Positions 41,305 to 50,680 of a stretch of 64,000 nt of DNA are shown here, one piece after another. The stretch is from Streptomyces sp. 2131.1 (GTDB taxonomy: Bacteria; Actinomycetota; Actinomycetes; Streptomycetales; Streptomycetaceae), in assembly GCF_900105515.1 (NCBI RefSeq), contig NZ_FNSY01000001.1:6498001-6562000 (forward strand). Reading direction: 5' to 3'. Within the stretch, counting starts at the first letter, position 1. Every line of letters begins with the position of its first letter. The notes beneath the pieces are model-generated. The model searched no databases, had not been told where the DNA came from, and was given only the letters and a program-made list of their open reading frames with translations. A program made the translations under genes and the position numbers.

Positions 41305-44300
41305 TTGACGACAATTCGATGCCGGCCGACGCCGTCGCCGTCGTCGGGATGGCACTGCGCGTCCCGGGCGCCGACACCCTGGAGCAGTTCTGGGACAACG
41401 TGCGCGGCGGCGTGGAATCCATCAGGTTCTTCACCGACGAGGAATTGCTCGCCGTCGGCGTGGCCGCCCAGGACCTCGCCGATCCCGCCTACGTGAAGGC
41501 GTTCGGCGCCCTGGAGGGCGTCGGCGACTTCGACCTCCGTTTCTTCGGCTTCTCCCCGCGCGAAGCGCAGATGCTCGACCCGCAGCACCGCCTCTTCCTC
41601 GAATGCGCCTGGCGGGCCCTGGAGCACGCGGGCTGTCCCGCCGACCCCGAGACCACCGTCACCGGCGTGTACGCCGGGGTGGGCGAGAGCTCCTACCTGC
41701 ACCACAACCTCCTTGCCAACGAGGGCCTGGTCGAGCGCATCGGCGCCTTCCAGAGCGCCCTCGGCAACGACAAGGACTTCATGCCGACCCGGGTGTCGTA
41801 CAAGCTCGACCTTCGCGGCCCCAGCGTCAGCGTCCAGACCGGCTGCTCCACCTCCCTGGTCGCCGTCCACCTGGCCTCCCAGGCACTGATCAACGGTGAG
41901 TGCGACGTCGCCCTCGCCGGGGGTGCCACCGTCAACGCCCTGCAGCAGCAGGGCTACCGGTACGAGGAGGGGGGTGTGCTGTCGCCCGACGGGCACTGCC
42001 GGGCCTTCGCCGACGACGCCGGTGGCGCCGTGCCCGCCAGCGGCTGCGGCGTCGTCGTCCTCAAGCGCCTCGACAAGGCGCTGGCCGACGGAGACGTGAT
42101 CCACGCCGTCATCCGCGGAACCGCCATCAACAACGACGGCTCGCGCAAGGTCGGCTTCACCGCCCCCAGCGTGGACGGGCAGGCCGACGCGGTCGCCGAG
42201 GCGCTCTCCGTCGCCGAGGTCGACCCGTCCACCGTCACCTACGTCGAAGCCCACGGCACCGGCACCCGGATCGGCGACCCGATCGAAGTGGCGGCTCTGC
42301 ACCAGGCCTTCGGGCACACCGGCGCGGACCACCGCTGCGCCCTCGGATCTGTGAAGACCAACATCGGCCATCTGGACACCGCCGCCGGTGTCGTCGGCCT
42401 GATCAAGGCCGCCCTGGCGATGCGCGCGCGCGAACTGCCGCCGTCGCTGCACTGCCCCACCCCCAACCCCGGCCTCGCCCTCGGCGAAGGGCCGTTCTAC
42501 GTCAACACCGAACTCGTCCCGTGGCAGGGCGACGTGCTGCGCGCCGGAGTGAGCTCCTTCGGGATCGGCGGCACCAACGCCCACGTGGTTCTGGAGGAGG
42601 CGCCGCTGCCTTCCCCCGCCGGTCCGGGCCGGCGCGGCCGGCACGTACTGCCCCTCTCGGCCGCCACGCCCACCGCGCTCGGCACCGCCGCCGCGGAACT
42701 CGCCGCCCATCTGCGCGCCCACCCGCAGGAGCGCCTCGACGACGTGGCGTACACCCTGCAGCGTGGCCGCCGGACCCTGCCGTACCGTCGCTCCGTCGTG
42801 GCCGGCAGCGTCCAGGAGGCGGCCGAGGCCCTGACCGGGCTCGGCCCGGTACGCCACGCCGGGCCCGAGACGGACCGTGACCGGGACGTCGTCCTCGCCT
42901 TCCCCGGGCAAGGCGCCCAGCGCGTCGACATGGGCCGCGCCCTGTACGAGTGCGAGCCGGTCTTCCGTGCGGAGGTCGACCGCGCCGCCGGGATCCTCCT
43001 GCCGGTGCTCGGCGAGGACCTCCGCGGCCTGCTGTATCCCGCCGAAGCGGACCGTGAGACCGCGCGGGAGAGGATCCGGCAGACCGAGTACGCGCAGCCC
43101 TGCCTCTTCGTCGTGGAGTACGCCCTCGCCACGCTGTGGGATTCCTGGGCCATCCGCCCGGCGGCCATGATCGGTCACAGCCTCGGTGAGCTCGTCGCCG
43201 CGTGCCTGGCGGGCGTCGTGTCGTACGAGGACGCGCTGCGCCTGGTCGCCGTACGCGGGCGACTGATGGCGGGCGCGCCGTCCGGCGTGATGGCGGCGGT
43301 GCCCCTGCCGGAAGACGACGTCACGCCGCTCCTGGGCACCGAAGCCGTTCTCGCCGCGGTGAACGGACCGCGCGAGTGCGTCGTGTCCGGACCCTTCGAG
43401 GCCGTGGCGGCCGTCGAGGCCCGCCTGGCCGAGAGCGGCGTCACCACCAAGCGGCTGCGTACGTCGCACGCCTTCCACTCCCGGACGATGGACGATGCCG
43501 CCGACGCGTTCGAGGCGGAGGTCGCCCGCGTCGGGCTGACGGCGCCGCAAATACCCTTCGTCTCCAACGTGACCGGCACCTGGATCACCGACGCGGAGGC
43601 CACCAGCCCCGCTTACTGGGCACGCCAGCTGCGGTCCACGGTGCGGTTCAGTGATGGTCTGCGCACGGTGTGCCGCCCCGACGCGCTGCTGCTCGAGGTG
43701 GGCCCGGGCGGCGTCCTGACTAGCCTCGCGCGCGGGAGCGAAGGGCCGCACGGGGCGGTGGCCTCGCTCCCGTCGGCCACCCCGGACACCGATGCCGAGC
43801 AGGAGGTGCTGACCGCCGCCGGCGAGCTGTGGCGGCTGGGAGCGCCGCTCGACTGGGACGCGCTGCACGGCGGGGAGACACCGCGTCGCACCGTCCTCCC
43901 CACGTACCCCTTCGAACGCGAGCGGTGCTGGATCGACCCGCCGCGCAGCGGCCCTCGCACGGCGCGCGCCAACCCGGACGGTCTGGCGGTGCGCGGCTTC
44001 CGTACGGCCGGCCCCGCGACCCCCGCGGCCACGCGCGAGGACGCGACCCCGGCCACGTGGCTGGTCGTCGCGGACGGGGCGGGTGTCCTCCACGGCCTCG
44101 CCGACCGCCTGCGCGGCACGCACCGCCGCACGGTCGAGGTCCCGGCCGGTGCCGTCGGCGCCGAGGACGACTGCGCCCGGTTCCTCGCCTCCGCGTTCCC
44201 GGACGACGAGCGGATCGCGGGAGTGATCCACACGACCCTGCTCGGCACCTGTGGCGAGGCCGGGGCATCCCGCGCGATGGACGAACTGGAGGCATGGGAG

Positions 44301-47300
44301 CGGGCCCTCGCGGCCCGAGGCGATGACGGCACACGGCTCGTCACCGTGGCGTGCGACGCGCTGGACGTCACCGGTGAGGAACCGCTCGTACCCGGCAAGG
44401 GCGCGCTGACCGCGTGGGCCCGCGCGGGCCGGGCCGGATGCCGGACGCTCATCGACGTCTCCGCACCCGGCACCGCCGCAGCCGTCCGCCGGCTGTCCGA
44501 CGCGCTCCTCGCGGAGCTCGACGGCACGTTCGAGGAGCCCGTGGTGGCGTTCCGCGGCGCGCACCGTTTCGTACCCGAGCTGACGCCCCTGGCCTCGGTA
44601 CCGGGCACCAGCACCGCCCGGCACATCGGTGCGACTTACGCGCCGGTGGGCGACGGGGAAATCGTGGCCGCCTTCACCCGGGCCCTGTCGTCGGCCGGTG
44701 CCGCGGTGAACCCGCTGTCGGCCGTCCGGGAACCGGCGGCACCGGCCACCGTCCTCCTGCTGCTCGACGCATGCACTCCCCGGCACCAGGTGCTCAGGAC
44801 ACTGGAGCACGCCACGGCAGAGATCGCACGGCTCCCCGCGGGTGCTGTGCGCGGGTGCGAGGTCCATCTAGTGGGCGACGCCCTGGAGCCGTCCCTCTCG
44901 CCCGTCGCCGCCCAGGTGGAGGCGCACGTCGCACGCGCGCGCCGTGAGTCCGAGTTCCCGTGGAGCGGCTTCGTCTGGTCGCACGCGGATCCCGACACAG
45001 CCGAACGCTGGGCAGCCCGCGTGGTGGGCGCCGCCCCCGGTGGCTGCCAGGCCGTCGTGGAACCGGCGGCCGAGCTCGCGAAGGACCTCGTGCCCGCGGT
45101 GCCGGACGCGGCCACCGAGTCCTGTCCCGAGTACGCCGACGACATCGAGCGTCAGGTCGCCTCGGTCTTCATCGACCTCCTCGGCGTTCCGGACGTCACA
45201 CCGGACAGCAACTTCTTCGAGCTCGGCGGGCACTCCCTGCTCGCGGCGCAGTTCGTCGCGCAGGCCCGCACGGTCTGCGGCGCCGAGGTCCCGCTGCGCG
45301 CCTTCGTCGCCGAGCCGACGATCCGCGGGCTGGCCGGCGCCGTGCGCACCGCCCTGGCCGAGGCCGGGGACACCGTGCTCGAGGCGCTGCCGTCCGTCGA
45401 CCCCGACCCCGCGAACGAGGGCGTGCCCTTCCCGCTGACGGACGTCCAGCAGGCGTACTGGATCGGCCGCACCGGTGTCTTCGAGATCGGCAACGTCGGC
45501 ATGCACGGGTACGAGGAGTTCGACGTCCAGGACCTGGACCTGCCCCGGATGGAACATGCCTTCCGCCGGCTCGTCCAGCGGCACGGCATGCTCCGCGTCA
45601 TCGTGCTCCCGCACGGCGAGCAGCAGATACTGACGGACGTCCCCGACTACGTCATCGAGGCGGAGGACCTGCGCGGGCTGCCGGGGAACCAGGTGCACGC
45701 GGCGCTCACGGACACCCGCGCGGCCATGTCCCACCAGAACTTCCAGGCCGACCGCTGGCCGCTGTTCGAACTGCGCGCCTCGGTCCTGGACGGCGGCCGC
45801 ACCCGGCTGCACTACAGCATCGACGGTCTCGTCACGGACGCCCGGGCCTCCAACGTGCTGCTGCGCGAACTCGCCCACCTCTACGAGAGGCCGGACGTCG
45901 AGCTTCCCCCGCTGGAGCTGTCCTTCCGTGACTACGTGCTGGCGGAGAAGAGCCTGGAGTCCTCCGAGCTCTACCGCCGTGCCGAGGACTACTGGAAGGA
46001 GCGGATACCCGGCCTGGCGCTCGCCCCGGAGCTTCCGCTGGCCTGTGACCCGCGGACCGTCGACTCCCCCCGCTTCAAGCGGGTGGAGGGCACGCTTCCC
46101 CGGGAGGCCTGGCAACGCCTCAAGGGATGCGCGTCGCAGCGCGGCATCACGCCCACGGCACTGCTCCTGGCGGCCTACAGCGAGGCGCTCGCCACGTGGT
46201 CGAAGAACCGCCACTTCACGCTCAACCTCCCCATGGCGAACCGGCTTCCGCTGCACCCGGAGGTCGACGCCATCGTCGGTGACTTCACCTCGGTGACGCT
46301 GCTCGAGGTCGACGCGGCGCGCGAGGCCACCTTCGAGGCACGTGCCTGCGCCGTACGGGACCGCCTCATCACCGACATCGACCACCGTCTGTTCAGCGGT
46401 GTCCGCGTGATACGGGAGATGAAGAAGGTGCGTGGCGACGCCGCAGCGGCCATGCCCGTCGTGTTCACCAGCCTCTTCCTCGACCACGGCCAGGACACCC
46501 CGATCGGCGAGGTGGCCTACAGCATTTCGCAGACCCCGCAGGTGTGGATCGACGCGCAGGTGTACGAGGTGGACGGCGCGCTCGCGTTCGACATCGACGC
46601 CGTCGAGCAGCTCTTCCCCGAGGGCCTGACCGCCGCGATCCACTCGGCCACCCTGGAACTGCTGAGGTGGCTCGCCCGGGACGAGGAGAACTGGAGCCGT
46701 CCCGCGCCCCTGCTCGTCCCGCAGACGGAACTGGCCGGGCTGGAGGCGTACAACCGGACCGAGGGCCCGCTGCCGTCGGGGCTGCTGCACGCACCGTTCT
46801 TCGACACGGCGGCCCGGATGCCCGAGCGCACCGCCGTCGTCACCCCGGGCCGCACGCTCAGTTACGGGGAACTGGCGGCCCGGGCCGGCGGCATCGCCCA
46901 CCGCCTGACCGCCCTCGGGGTGCGCCCCAACGACCTGGTCGCCGTGGTGATGGAGAAGGGCTGGGAGCAGTGTGCCGCCGTTCTCGGGATCCTCGCCGCC
47001 GGCGCCGCCTACCTGCCCGTCGACCCCGAACTGCCTGACGAACGCGTCCGGCTCCTGCTCGAACACGGGCAGGTCCGGGTGATCCTCACCCAGCGACGGG
47101 TCGCCGAACGCGGCGAGGACCGCTTCGCCGGTGTGCCGGCCGTCTTCCGGGTCGACGAACTCCCTTGGGAGGAGGACGGGGCCGACGGCGTGCGGCTGGA
47201 CGGTCCCGCCACTCCGGAGGACCTCGCGTACGTCATCTTCACCTCCGGCTCCACCGGGCGCCCGAAGGGCGTGATGATCGACCACCGCGGCGCCCTCAAC

Positions 47301-48602
47301 ACGGTCGCGGACGTCAACGAACGCTTCGGCGTGGGTGCCGACGACCGGATCCTGGCCCTGTCCTCGCTGAGCTTCGACCTTTCGGTGTACGACGTCTTCG
47401 GCCCGCTGGCGGTCGGTGGGGCCGTGGTCATGCCCGATGCGAGCGCGCACCGGGACCCGGCGGCCTGGCTCGACCTGATGGAAGCGGCCCGGGTCACCCT
47501 CTGGAACTCCGTGCCGGCGCTGATGGAACTGCTCGTCGAGCACATGAGCGTGAAGGAGGCACGAGGTTCGGCGCTGCGACTGGTGCTGCTCAGCGGCGAC
47601 TGGCTGCCCGTCACGCTGCCGGACCGCATCCGGCAGGTGCTCGGCGCCCCCGAGGTCGTCAGCCTCGGCGGCGCGACGGAGGCGTCGATCTGGTCCATCC
47701 TCTACCCGATCGGCGAGGTACCGGCCGGCTGGCCGAGCATCCCGTACGGCAGGCCGATGCGGAACCAGACGTTCCATGTCCTTGACGAAGAGCTCCGGCC
47801 GCGGCCGGTGGGAGTGCCGGGTCAGCTCTACATCGGCGGCGTGGGCCTGGCCCAGGGCTATCTGCGCGATGAGGCCAGGACGAAGGCCGCCTTCGTCCTC
47901 CATCCGGAGACGGGCCGGCGCCTCTACCGCACCGGAGACCTGGGACGTTTCCTGCCGAGCGGCGACATCGAATTCCTCGGCCGGGAGGACTTCCAGGTCA
48001 AGGTGCAGGGGTATCGCATCGAGCTCGGCGAGATCGAGGCCGCGATCACTCAGCACCCGGATGTCCGGGCAGCGGTGACCGTGGTCCACGGGGAGCCGCG
48101 CGGCGCGAAGCGGCTGGTCGCCTTCGTCGTCCCGCAGGCCGCGCACGGTCTTCCGCGAGACCTCCGCGACTTCCTGGGGACGAAGCTGCCCCGCTACATG
48201 GTGCCGGACGTGTACGTGGAGACCGACGCACTGCCGCTCACCGCCAACGGGAAGGTGGACCGGCGGGCGCTGGTGGTGCCCGAGCAGGTGGCCGAAGAGG
48301 CCGCACCGCCCTACGAGGCCCCGCGCACGCCGGTCGAAGAGGCCGTCGCCGAGGTCTGGGCGAACATGCTCCAGGTCGAGCGCGTCGGCATCCACGACAA
48401 CTTCTTCGCCCTCGGCGGGGACTCGCTCATGGCCATGCGTGCCGTGGTCCACCTGCGCAAGGCGCTCGGCACCGAGCTGCCGATCCGTGTCCTCTTCGAC
48501 AACGAGACGCTGGAGGACACCGCGCTCGTCATCGAGGACCACCTCCTCGCCGAGATCGAGGAACTGACCGAGGAAGAAGCTCAGGCACTGCTCGCCGACT
48601 GA
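41301..48602 (+). CDS. Hybrid PKS-NRPS: KS-AT-degenerate KR-ACP-Cy-A(Cys)-T (2433 aa)
   Basis: KS ~10-440 has the active Cys182 (TGCSTSL) and the EAHGTGT and KTNIGHL histidines. AT ~530-867 has GHSLGE and HAFHS, the malonyl-type motif. Residues ~900-1250 look like a ketoreductase remnant without a nucleotide-binding GxGxxG, so the beta-keto group probably stays. ACP ~1277-1343. The cyclization domain ~1373-1805 opens FPLTDVQQAYWIGR and has DGLVTD for the DxxxxD motif. The A domain ~1824-2324 reads DLYNLSLIWK, exactly the cysteine code. The last T is ~2344-2414 with an acidic tail. It should add one malonate unit and then a cysteine cyclised to a thiazoline. No thioesterase or reductase domain follows. 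Confidence 0.93.
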   Translation: MIDDNSMPADAVAVVGMALRVPGADTLEQFWDNVRGGVESIRFFTDEELLAVGVAAQDLADPAYVKAFGALEGVGDFDLRFFGFSPREAQMLDPQHRLFLECAWRALEHAGCPADPETTVTGVYAGVGESSYLHHNLLANEGLVERIGAFQSALGNDKDFMPTRVSYKLDLRGPSVSVQTGCSTSLVAVHLASQALINGECDVALAGGATVNALQQQGYRYEEGGVLSPDGHCRAFADDAGGAVPASGCGVVVLKRLDKALADGDVIHAVIRGTAINNDGSRKVGFTAPSVDGQADAVAEALSVAEVDPSTVTYVEAHGTGTRIGDPIEVAALHQAFGHTGADHRCALGSVKTNIGHLDTAAGVVGLIKAALAMRARELPPSLHCPTPNPGLALGEGPFYVNTELVPWQGDVLRAGVSSFGIGGTNAHVVLEEAPLPSPAGPGRRGRHVLPLSAATPTALGTAAAELAAHLRAHPQERLDDVAYTLQRGRRTLPYRRSVVAGSVQEAAEALTGLGPVRHAGPETDRDRDVVLAFPGQGAQRVDMGRALYECEPVFRAEVDRAAGILLPVLGEDLRGLLYPAEADRETARERIRQTEYAQPCLFVVEYALATLWDSWAIRPAAMIGHSLGELVAACLAGVVSYEDALRLVAVRGRLMAGAPSGVMAAVPLPEDDVTPLLGTEAVLAAVNGPRECVVSGPFEAVAAVEARLAESGVTTKRLRTSHAFHSRTMDDAADAFEAEVARVGLTAPQIPFVSNVTGTWITDAEATSPAYWARQLRSTVRFSDGLRTVCRPDALLLEVGPGGVLTSLARGSEGPHGAVASLPSATPDTDAEQEVLTAAGELWRLGAPLDWDALHGGETPRRTVLPTYPFERERCWIDPPRSGPRTARANPDGLAVRGFRTAGPATPAATREDATPATWLVVADGAGVLHGLADRLRGTHRRTVEVPAGAVGAEDDCARFLASAFPDDERIAGVIHTTLLGTCGEAGASRAMDELEAWERALAARGDDGTRLVTVACDALDVTGEEPLVPGKGALTAWARAGRAGCRTLIDVSAPGTAAAVRRLSDALLAELDGTFEEPVVAFRGAHRFVPELTPLASVPGTSTARHIGATYAPVGDGEIVAAFTRALSSAGAAVNPLSAVREPAAPATVLLLLDACTPRHQVLRTLEHATAEIARLPAGAVRGCEVHLVGDALEPSLSPVAAQVEAHVARARRESEFPWSGFVWSHADPDTAERWAARVVGAAPGGCQAVVEPAAELAKDLVPAVPDAATESCPEYADDIERQVASVFIDLLGVPDVTPDSNFFELGGHSLLAAQFVAQARTVCGAEVPLRAFVAEPTIRGLAGAVRTALAEAGDTVLEALPSVDPDPANEGVPFPLTDVQQAYWIGRTGVFEIGNVGMHGYEEFDVQDLDLPRMEHAFRRLVQRHGMLRVIVLPHGEQQILTDVPDYVIEAEDLRGLPGNQVHAALTDTRAAMSHQNFQADRWPLFELRASVLDGGRTRLHYSIDGLVTDARASNVLLRELAHLYERPDVELPPLELSFRDYVLAEKSLESSELYRRAEDYWKERIPGLALAPELPLACDPRTVDSPRFKRVEGTLPREAWQRLKGCASQRGITPTALLLAAYSEALATWSKNRHFTLNLPMANRLPLHPEVDAIVGDFTSVTLLEVDAAREATFEARACAVRDRLITDIDHRLFSGVRVIREMKKVRGDAAAAMPVVFTSLFLDHGQDTPIGEVAYSISQTPQVWIDAQVYEVDGALAFDIDAVEQLFPEGLTAAIHSATLELLRWLARDEENWSRPAPLLVPQTELAGLEAYNRTEGPLPSGLLHAPFFDTAARMPERTAVVTPGRTLSYGELAARAGGIAHRLTALGVRPNDLVAVVMEKGWEQCAAVLGILAAGAAYLPVDPELPDERVRLLLEHGQVRVILTQRRVAERGEDRFAGVPAVFRVDELPWEEDGADGVRLDGPATPEDLAYVIFTSGSTGRPKGVMIDHRGALNTVADVNERFGVGADDRILALSSLSFDLSVYDVFGPLAVGGAVVMPDASAHRDPAAWLDLMEAARVTLWNSVPALMELLVEHMSVKEARGSALRLVLLSGDWLPVTLPDRIRQVLGAPEVVSLGGATEASIWSILYPIGEVPAGWPSIPYGRPMRNQTFHVLDEELRPRPVGVPGQLYIGGVGLAQGYLRDEARTKAAFVLHPETGRRLYRTGDLGRFLPSGDIEFLGREDFQVKVQGYRIELGEIEAAITQHPDVRAAVTVVHGEPRGAKRLVAFVVPQAAHGLPRDLRDFLGTKLPRYMVPDVYVETDALPLTANGKVDRRALVVPEQVAEEAAPPYEAPRTPVEEAVAEVWANMLQVERVGIHDNFFALGGDSLMAMRAVVHLRKALGTELPIRVLFDNETLEDTALVIEDHLLAEIEELTEEEAQALLAD

Positions 48603-48627
48603 GCCGATCTGTCACGGAGACCTTCAC

Positions 48628-49449
48628 GTGAACCGAACCACAACCCCCCGAGCGACGCGTGCCCACGGCTGGATCGTGGGCGCGCGGCGCCCGGCCGCAC
48701 CGTCCCTCCGCCTCTTCTGCCTCCCCTACGCCGGAGGCGGGGCCTCGGCCTACGCCGCGTGGCCCTCCCTCCTTCCGGACGACGTCGAAGTCTGCCCGGT
48801 CGAACTGCCCGGTCGGCTGACCCGCTGGGGCGAGAAGGCCTTCGAACGGGCTGAACCGCTCGTCGATGAGCTCGCCACCGCGCTGTCCGGCGAACTCGAC
48901 GTCCCCTACGCGCTCTTCGGGCACAGCATGGGCGCGCTGCTGGCGTTCGAACTGGCCCGGGCGCTGCGCAGACGCGGTGCCGCCGAGCCGCGCGTCCTCT
49001 TCGTATCCGGCGGCCCGGCTCCCCAGCTCCGGCGCCGGAGCCGGCAGATCCACGATCAGCCGGACGACGTCGTGGTGGCCAGGCTGCGCGAACTGGGAGC
49101 CGTCCCGGAGGACGTGTACGCCGAACCGGAGCTGCTCGATCTGCTCATGCCGACGATCCGCGCGGACTTCTCGGTCGTCGAAACGTATGCACACCGGCCC
49201 GAGCCGGCGCTCGGGTGCCCCGTCGTGGCCTTCGCCGGAACGGAGGACCGGGAGGTGCCGGCCGATCAGGTGGACCCCTGGCACGAGCAGACGACGGGCG
49301 GCTTCACCCGCCATCTCCTGCCCGGTGGCCACTTCTTCCTGCACAGCGCGCGGACCGCGCTCCTGGACTCGGTCCGCGCCGCGCTGACGGCGGCCGCCGG
49401 GCGCCCGGCCGACCTGTTGGACCGACCCGAACGAAAGGCACATCGATGA
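48628..49449 (+). CDS. Type II thioesterase
   Basis: 273 residues from the GTG at 48628, 25 bp after the PKS-NRPS. The alpha/beta-hydrolase landmarks are FCLPYAGGGASAYAAWPS, the nucleophile elbow LFGHSMGALLAFELARAL, Asp in FAGTEDREVPAD and His in LLPGGHFFLH. Such free thioesterases clear misprimed acyl groups from carrier domains. Because no integrated TE exists in the three megasynthases, it might also take part in product release, which is less usual. Its TGA overlaps the ATG of the next small ORF. Confidence 0.92.
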   Translation: MNRTTTPRATRAHGWIVGARRPAAPSLRLFCLPYAGGGASAYAAWPSLLPDDVEVCPVELPGRLTRWGEKAFERAEPLVDELATALSGELDVPYALFGHSMGALLAFELARALRRRGAAEPRVLFVSGGPAPQLRRRSRQIHDQPDDVVVARLRELGAVPEDVYAEPELLDLLMPTIRADFSVVETYAHRPEPALGCPVVAFAGTEDREVPADQVDPWHEQTTGGFTRHLLPGGHFFLHSARTALLDSVRAALTAAAGRPADLLDRPERKAHR

Positions 49450-49649
49450 ACACCACAGACGGCCCCGACCTGCTGTCCCCCCAGTGCTGCGCTCACCTCA
49501 CGTCCTTCCGGGGCGACAGTTCGCACACGTCCGTCACCGGCTTCGCCGCCCCTTCGAGCCTTCCGCCCGGGCTCCGGTCCCCGAAGCCCGAGCCGATCGC
49601 CGAGTCCGGAGCTTTTCAGCCGTCCGCGCATCGGGTGCTCGACGCATGA
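49446..49649 (+). CDS. Coupled 67-aa ORF of unknown function
   Basis: The ATG at 49446 overlaps the thioesterase stop (ATGA) and its own TGA overlaps the ATG of the cupin gene (ATGA). It is therefore locked into the operon on both sides. It reads MNTTDGPDLLSPQCCAHLTS, FRGDSSHTSVTGFAAPSSLP, ending in AFQPSAHRVLDA. It is rich in Ser/Pro/Thr, has a Cys-Cys pair, and has no signal peptide or TM. No family is recognised. It could be a small partner protein, a precursor peptide, or only a translational relay. Confidence 0.5.
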   Translation: MNTTDGPDLLSPQCCAHLTSFRGDSSHTSVTGFAAPSSLPPGLRSPKPEPIAESGAFQPSAHRVLDA

Positions 49650-50140
49650 CCGACAGTGACCTCCAGATCGCCGGCGACATACTCGAGGTCCCGCATCTCC
49701 TGCCGCCGCCGCGGAAACACCCGTCCACGGTCGCGGAGTTCGCCGGACTGGCCTGCGCGATCGCCGCGGACCGCGATCGGTGGGCACACCTCGTGCGTCA
49801 CGACGCCACCAGCCGGTGGTATCACCGGCTGAGCGCCGGCCCCGGCCATGAGGTGTGGCTGCTGTCCTGGGTGCCCGGGCTGAGCGGCGAGCCGCACGGT
49901 CACGGCCGCTCCTCCGGAGTGCTGACCGTCCTGGCGGGCACGCTGACGGAGCGGACGGCCCACGGGAGGCGTGTACTGCGGTCCGGTACGCAACGGGTGT
50001 TCGCGCCCGGGTACGTGCACCAGCTCGTCAACGACGCGCTGGAACCGGCGGTGAGCCTGCATGTCTACTACCCCGGCCTGACCGGGATGCGGACTCGCAC
50101 GGCCACGAACTGCGGGAAGTCCGTACAGCCGGCTGCCTGA
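49646..50140 (+). CDS. Cysteine dioxygenase-like cupin protein
   Basis: 164 residues from the ATG at 49646. The cupin motif 1 (LLSWVPGLSGEPHGHGRSSG) supplies two His ligands and GYVHQLVNDALEPAVSLHVY supplies the third, the 3-His iron site of type I cysteine dioxygenases. VLAGTLTERTAHGRRV lies between them. The family oxidises cysteine or a related thiol to the sulfinate. Since the assembly line uses cysteine for its thiazoline, a role in cysteine supply balance or in oxidising a sulfur site of the product is possible. It is the last intact gene of the rightward operon. Confidence 0.8.
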   Translation: MTDSDLQIAGDILEVPHLLPPPRKHPSTVAEFAGLACAIAADRDRWAHLVRHDATSRWYHRLSAGPGHEVWLLSWVPGLSGEPHGHGRSSGVLTVLAGTLTERTAHGRRVLRSGTQRVFAPGYVHQLVNDALEPAVSLHVYYPGLTGMRTRTATNCGKSVQPAA

Positions 50141-50149
50141 CGTCGTGTC

Positions 50150-50656
50150 CAGGAAGCCGTCCTCGGTGGGCGCGCATGTGCTGCCCGCCCACCGAGGACC
50201 TGTGGGAGGCCTTCCAACGGGGAGCCGTTCACTGGAGCAGGCCGGGCGGCATCCACGTGTTCCGCCTGCGGCCGGCACTCCTGGCGAGGCGATCGCCGCG
50301 GCCGACGGCGCCATGACCGCGGCCGGCTGCCACACCAGGATCGGCGAGGGCACCTGGGGGCCGTACCTCGCCGCGACGCAGGGCGGCTCCCTCAGCAGTC
50401 GGGGGCGGGCCGGCTGGACGCGCGGGGGAAGGCACCCATCGTCTGGTTCAACAGCACCTGGACACGTCCACCGCGCGCGGCCACGCCTTTGACGGATACG
50501 CCCGGATACGAGGTGTGCCGCTGGTGCGACGGCTGGGGCACGTGTCACACGTGCGAGGGGCTGGGCTTTTGGGAGGGCCTGACGTGCCCGGACTGCGGTC
50601 TCGGCATGGACTGCTGGAAATGCCGGGGCACCGGTCGGCTGCTCGTCGACGGGTGA
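50150..50656 (+). pseudogene. Decayed gene ending in a Cys-rich zinc-ribbon-like tail
   Basis: Protein-like stretches appear in order but in three different frames: PPTEDLWEAFQRGAVHWSRP (frame of 50182), GEAIAAADGAMTAAGCHTRI and GEGTWGPYLAATQGGSLSS (frame of 50145), then GKAPIVWFNSTW and CRWCDGWGTCHTCEGLGFW, CPDCGLGMDCWKCRGTGRLL (frame of 50489, stop at 50656). The tail has four CxxC-like pairs with Gly, like a DnaJ-type zinc ribbon. No single start reaches all parts, so at least two frameshifts are needed. The tail alone could be a ~55-residue protein from the TTG at 50489. Confidence 0.45.
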
Positions 50657-50680
50657 CCCGGCAACGCGGCCCGGACGCGG

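Noticed and set aside
41136..48542. Two >1200-codon open frames on the minus strand (41136-44867 and 44868-48542)
   Set aside because: Antisense shadows of the PKS-NRPS gene, which has complete domain motifs on the plus strand.
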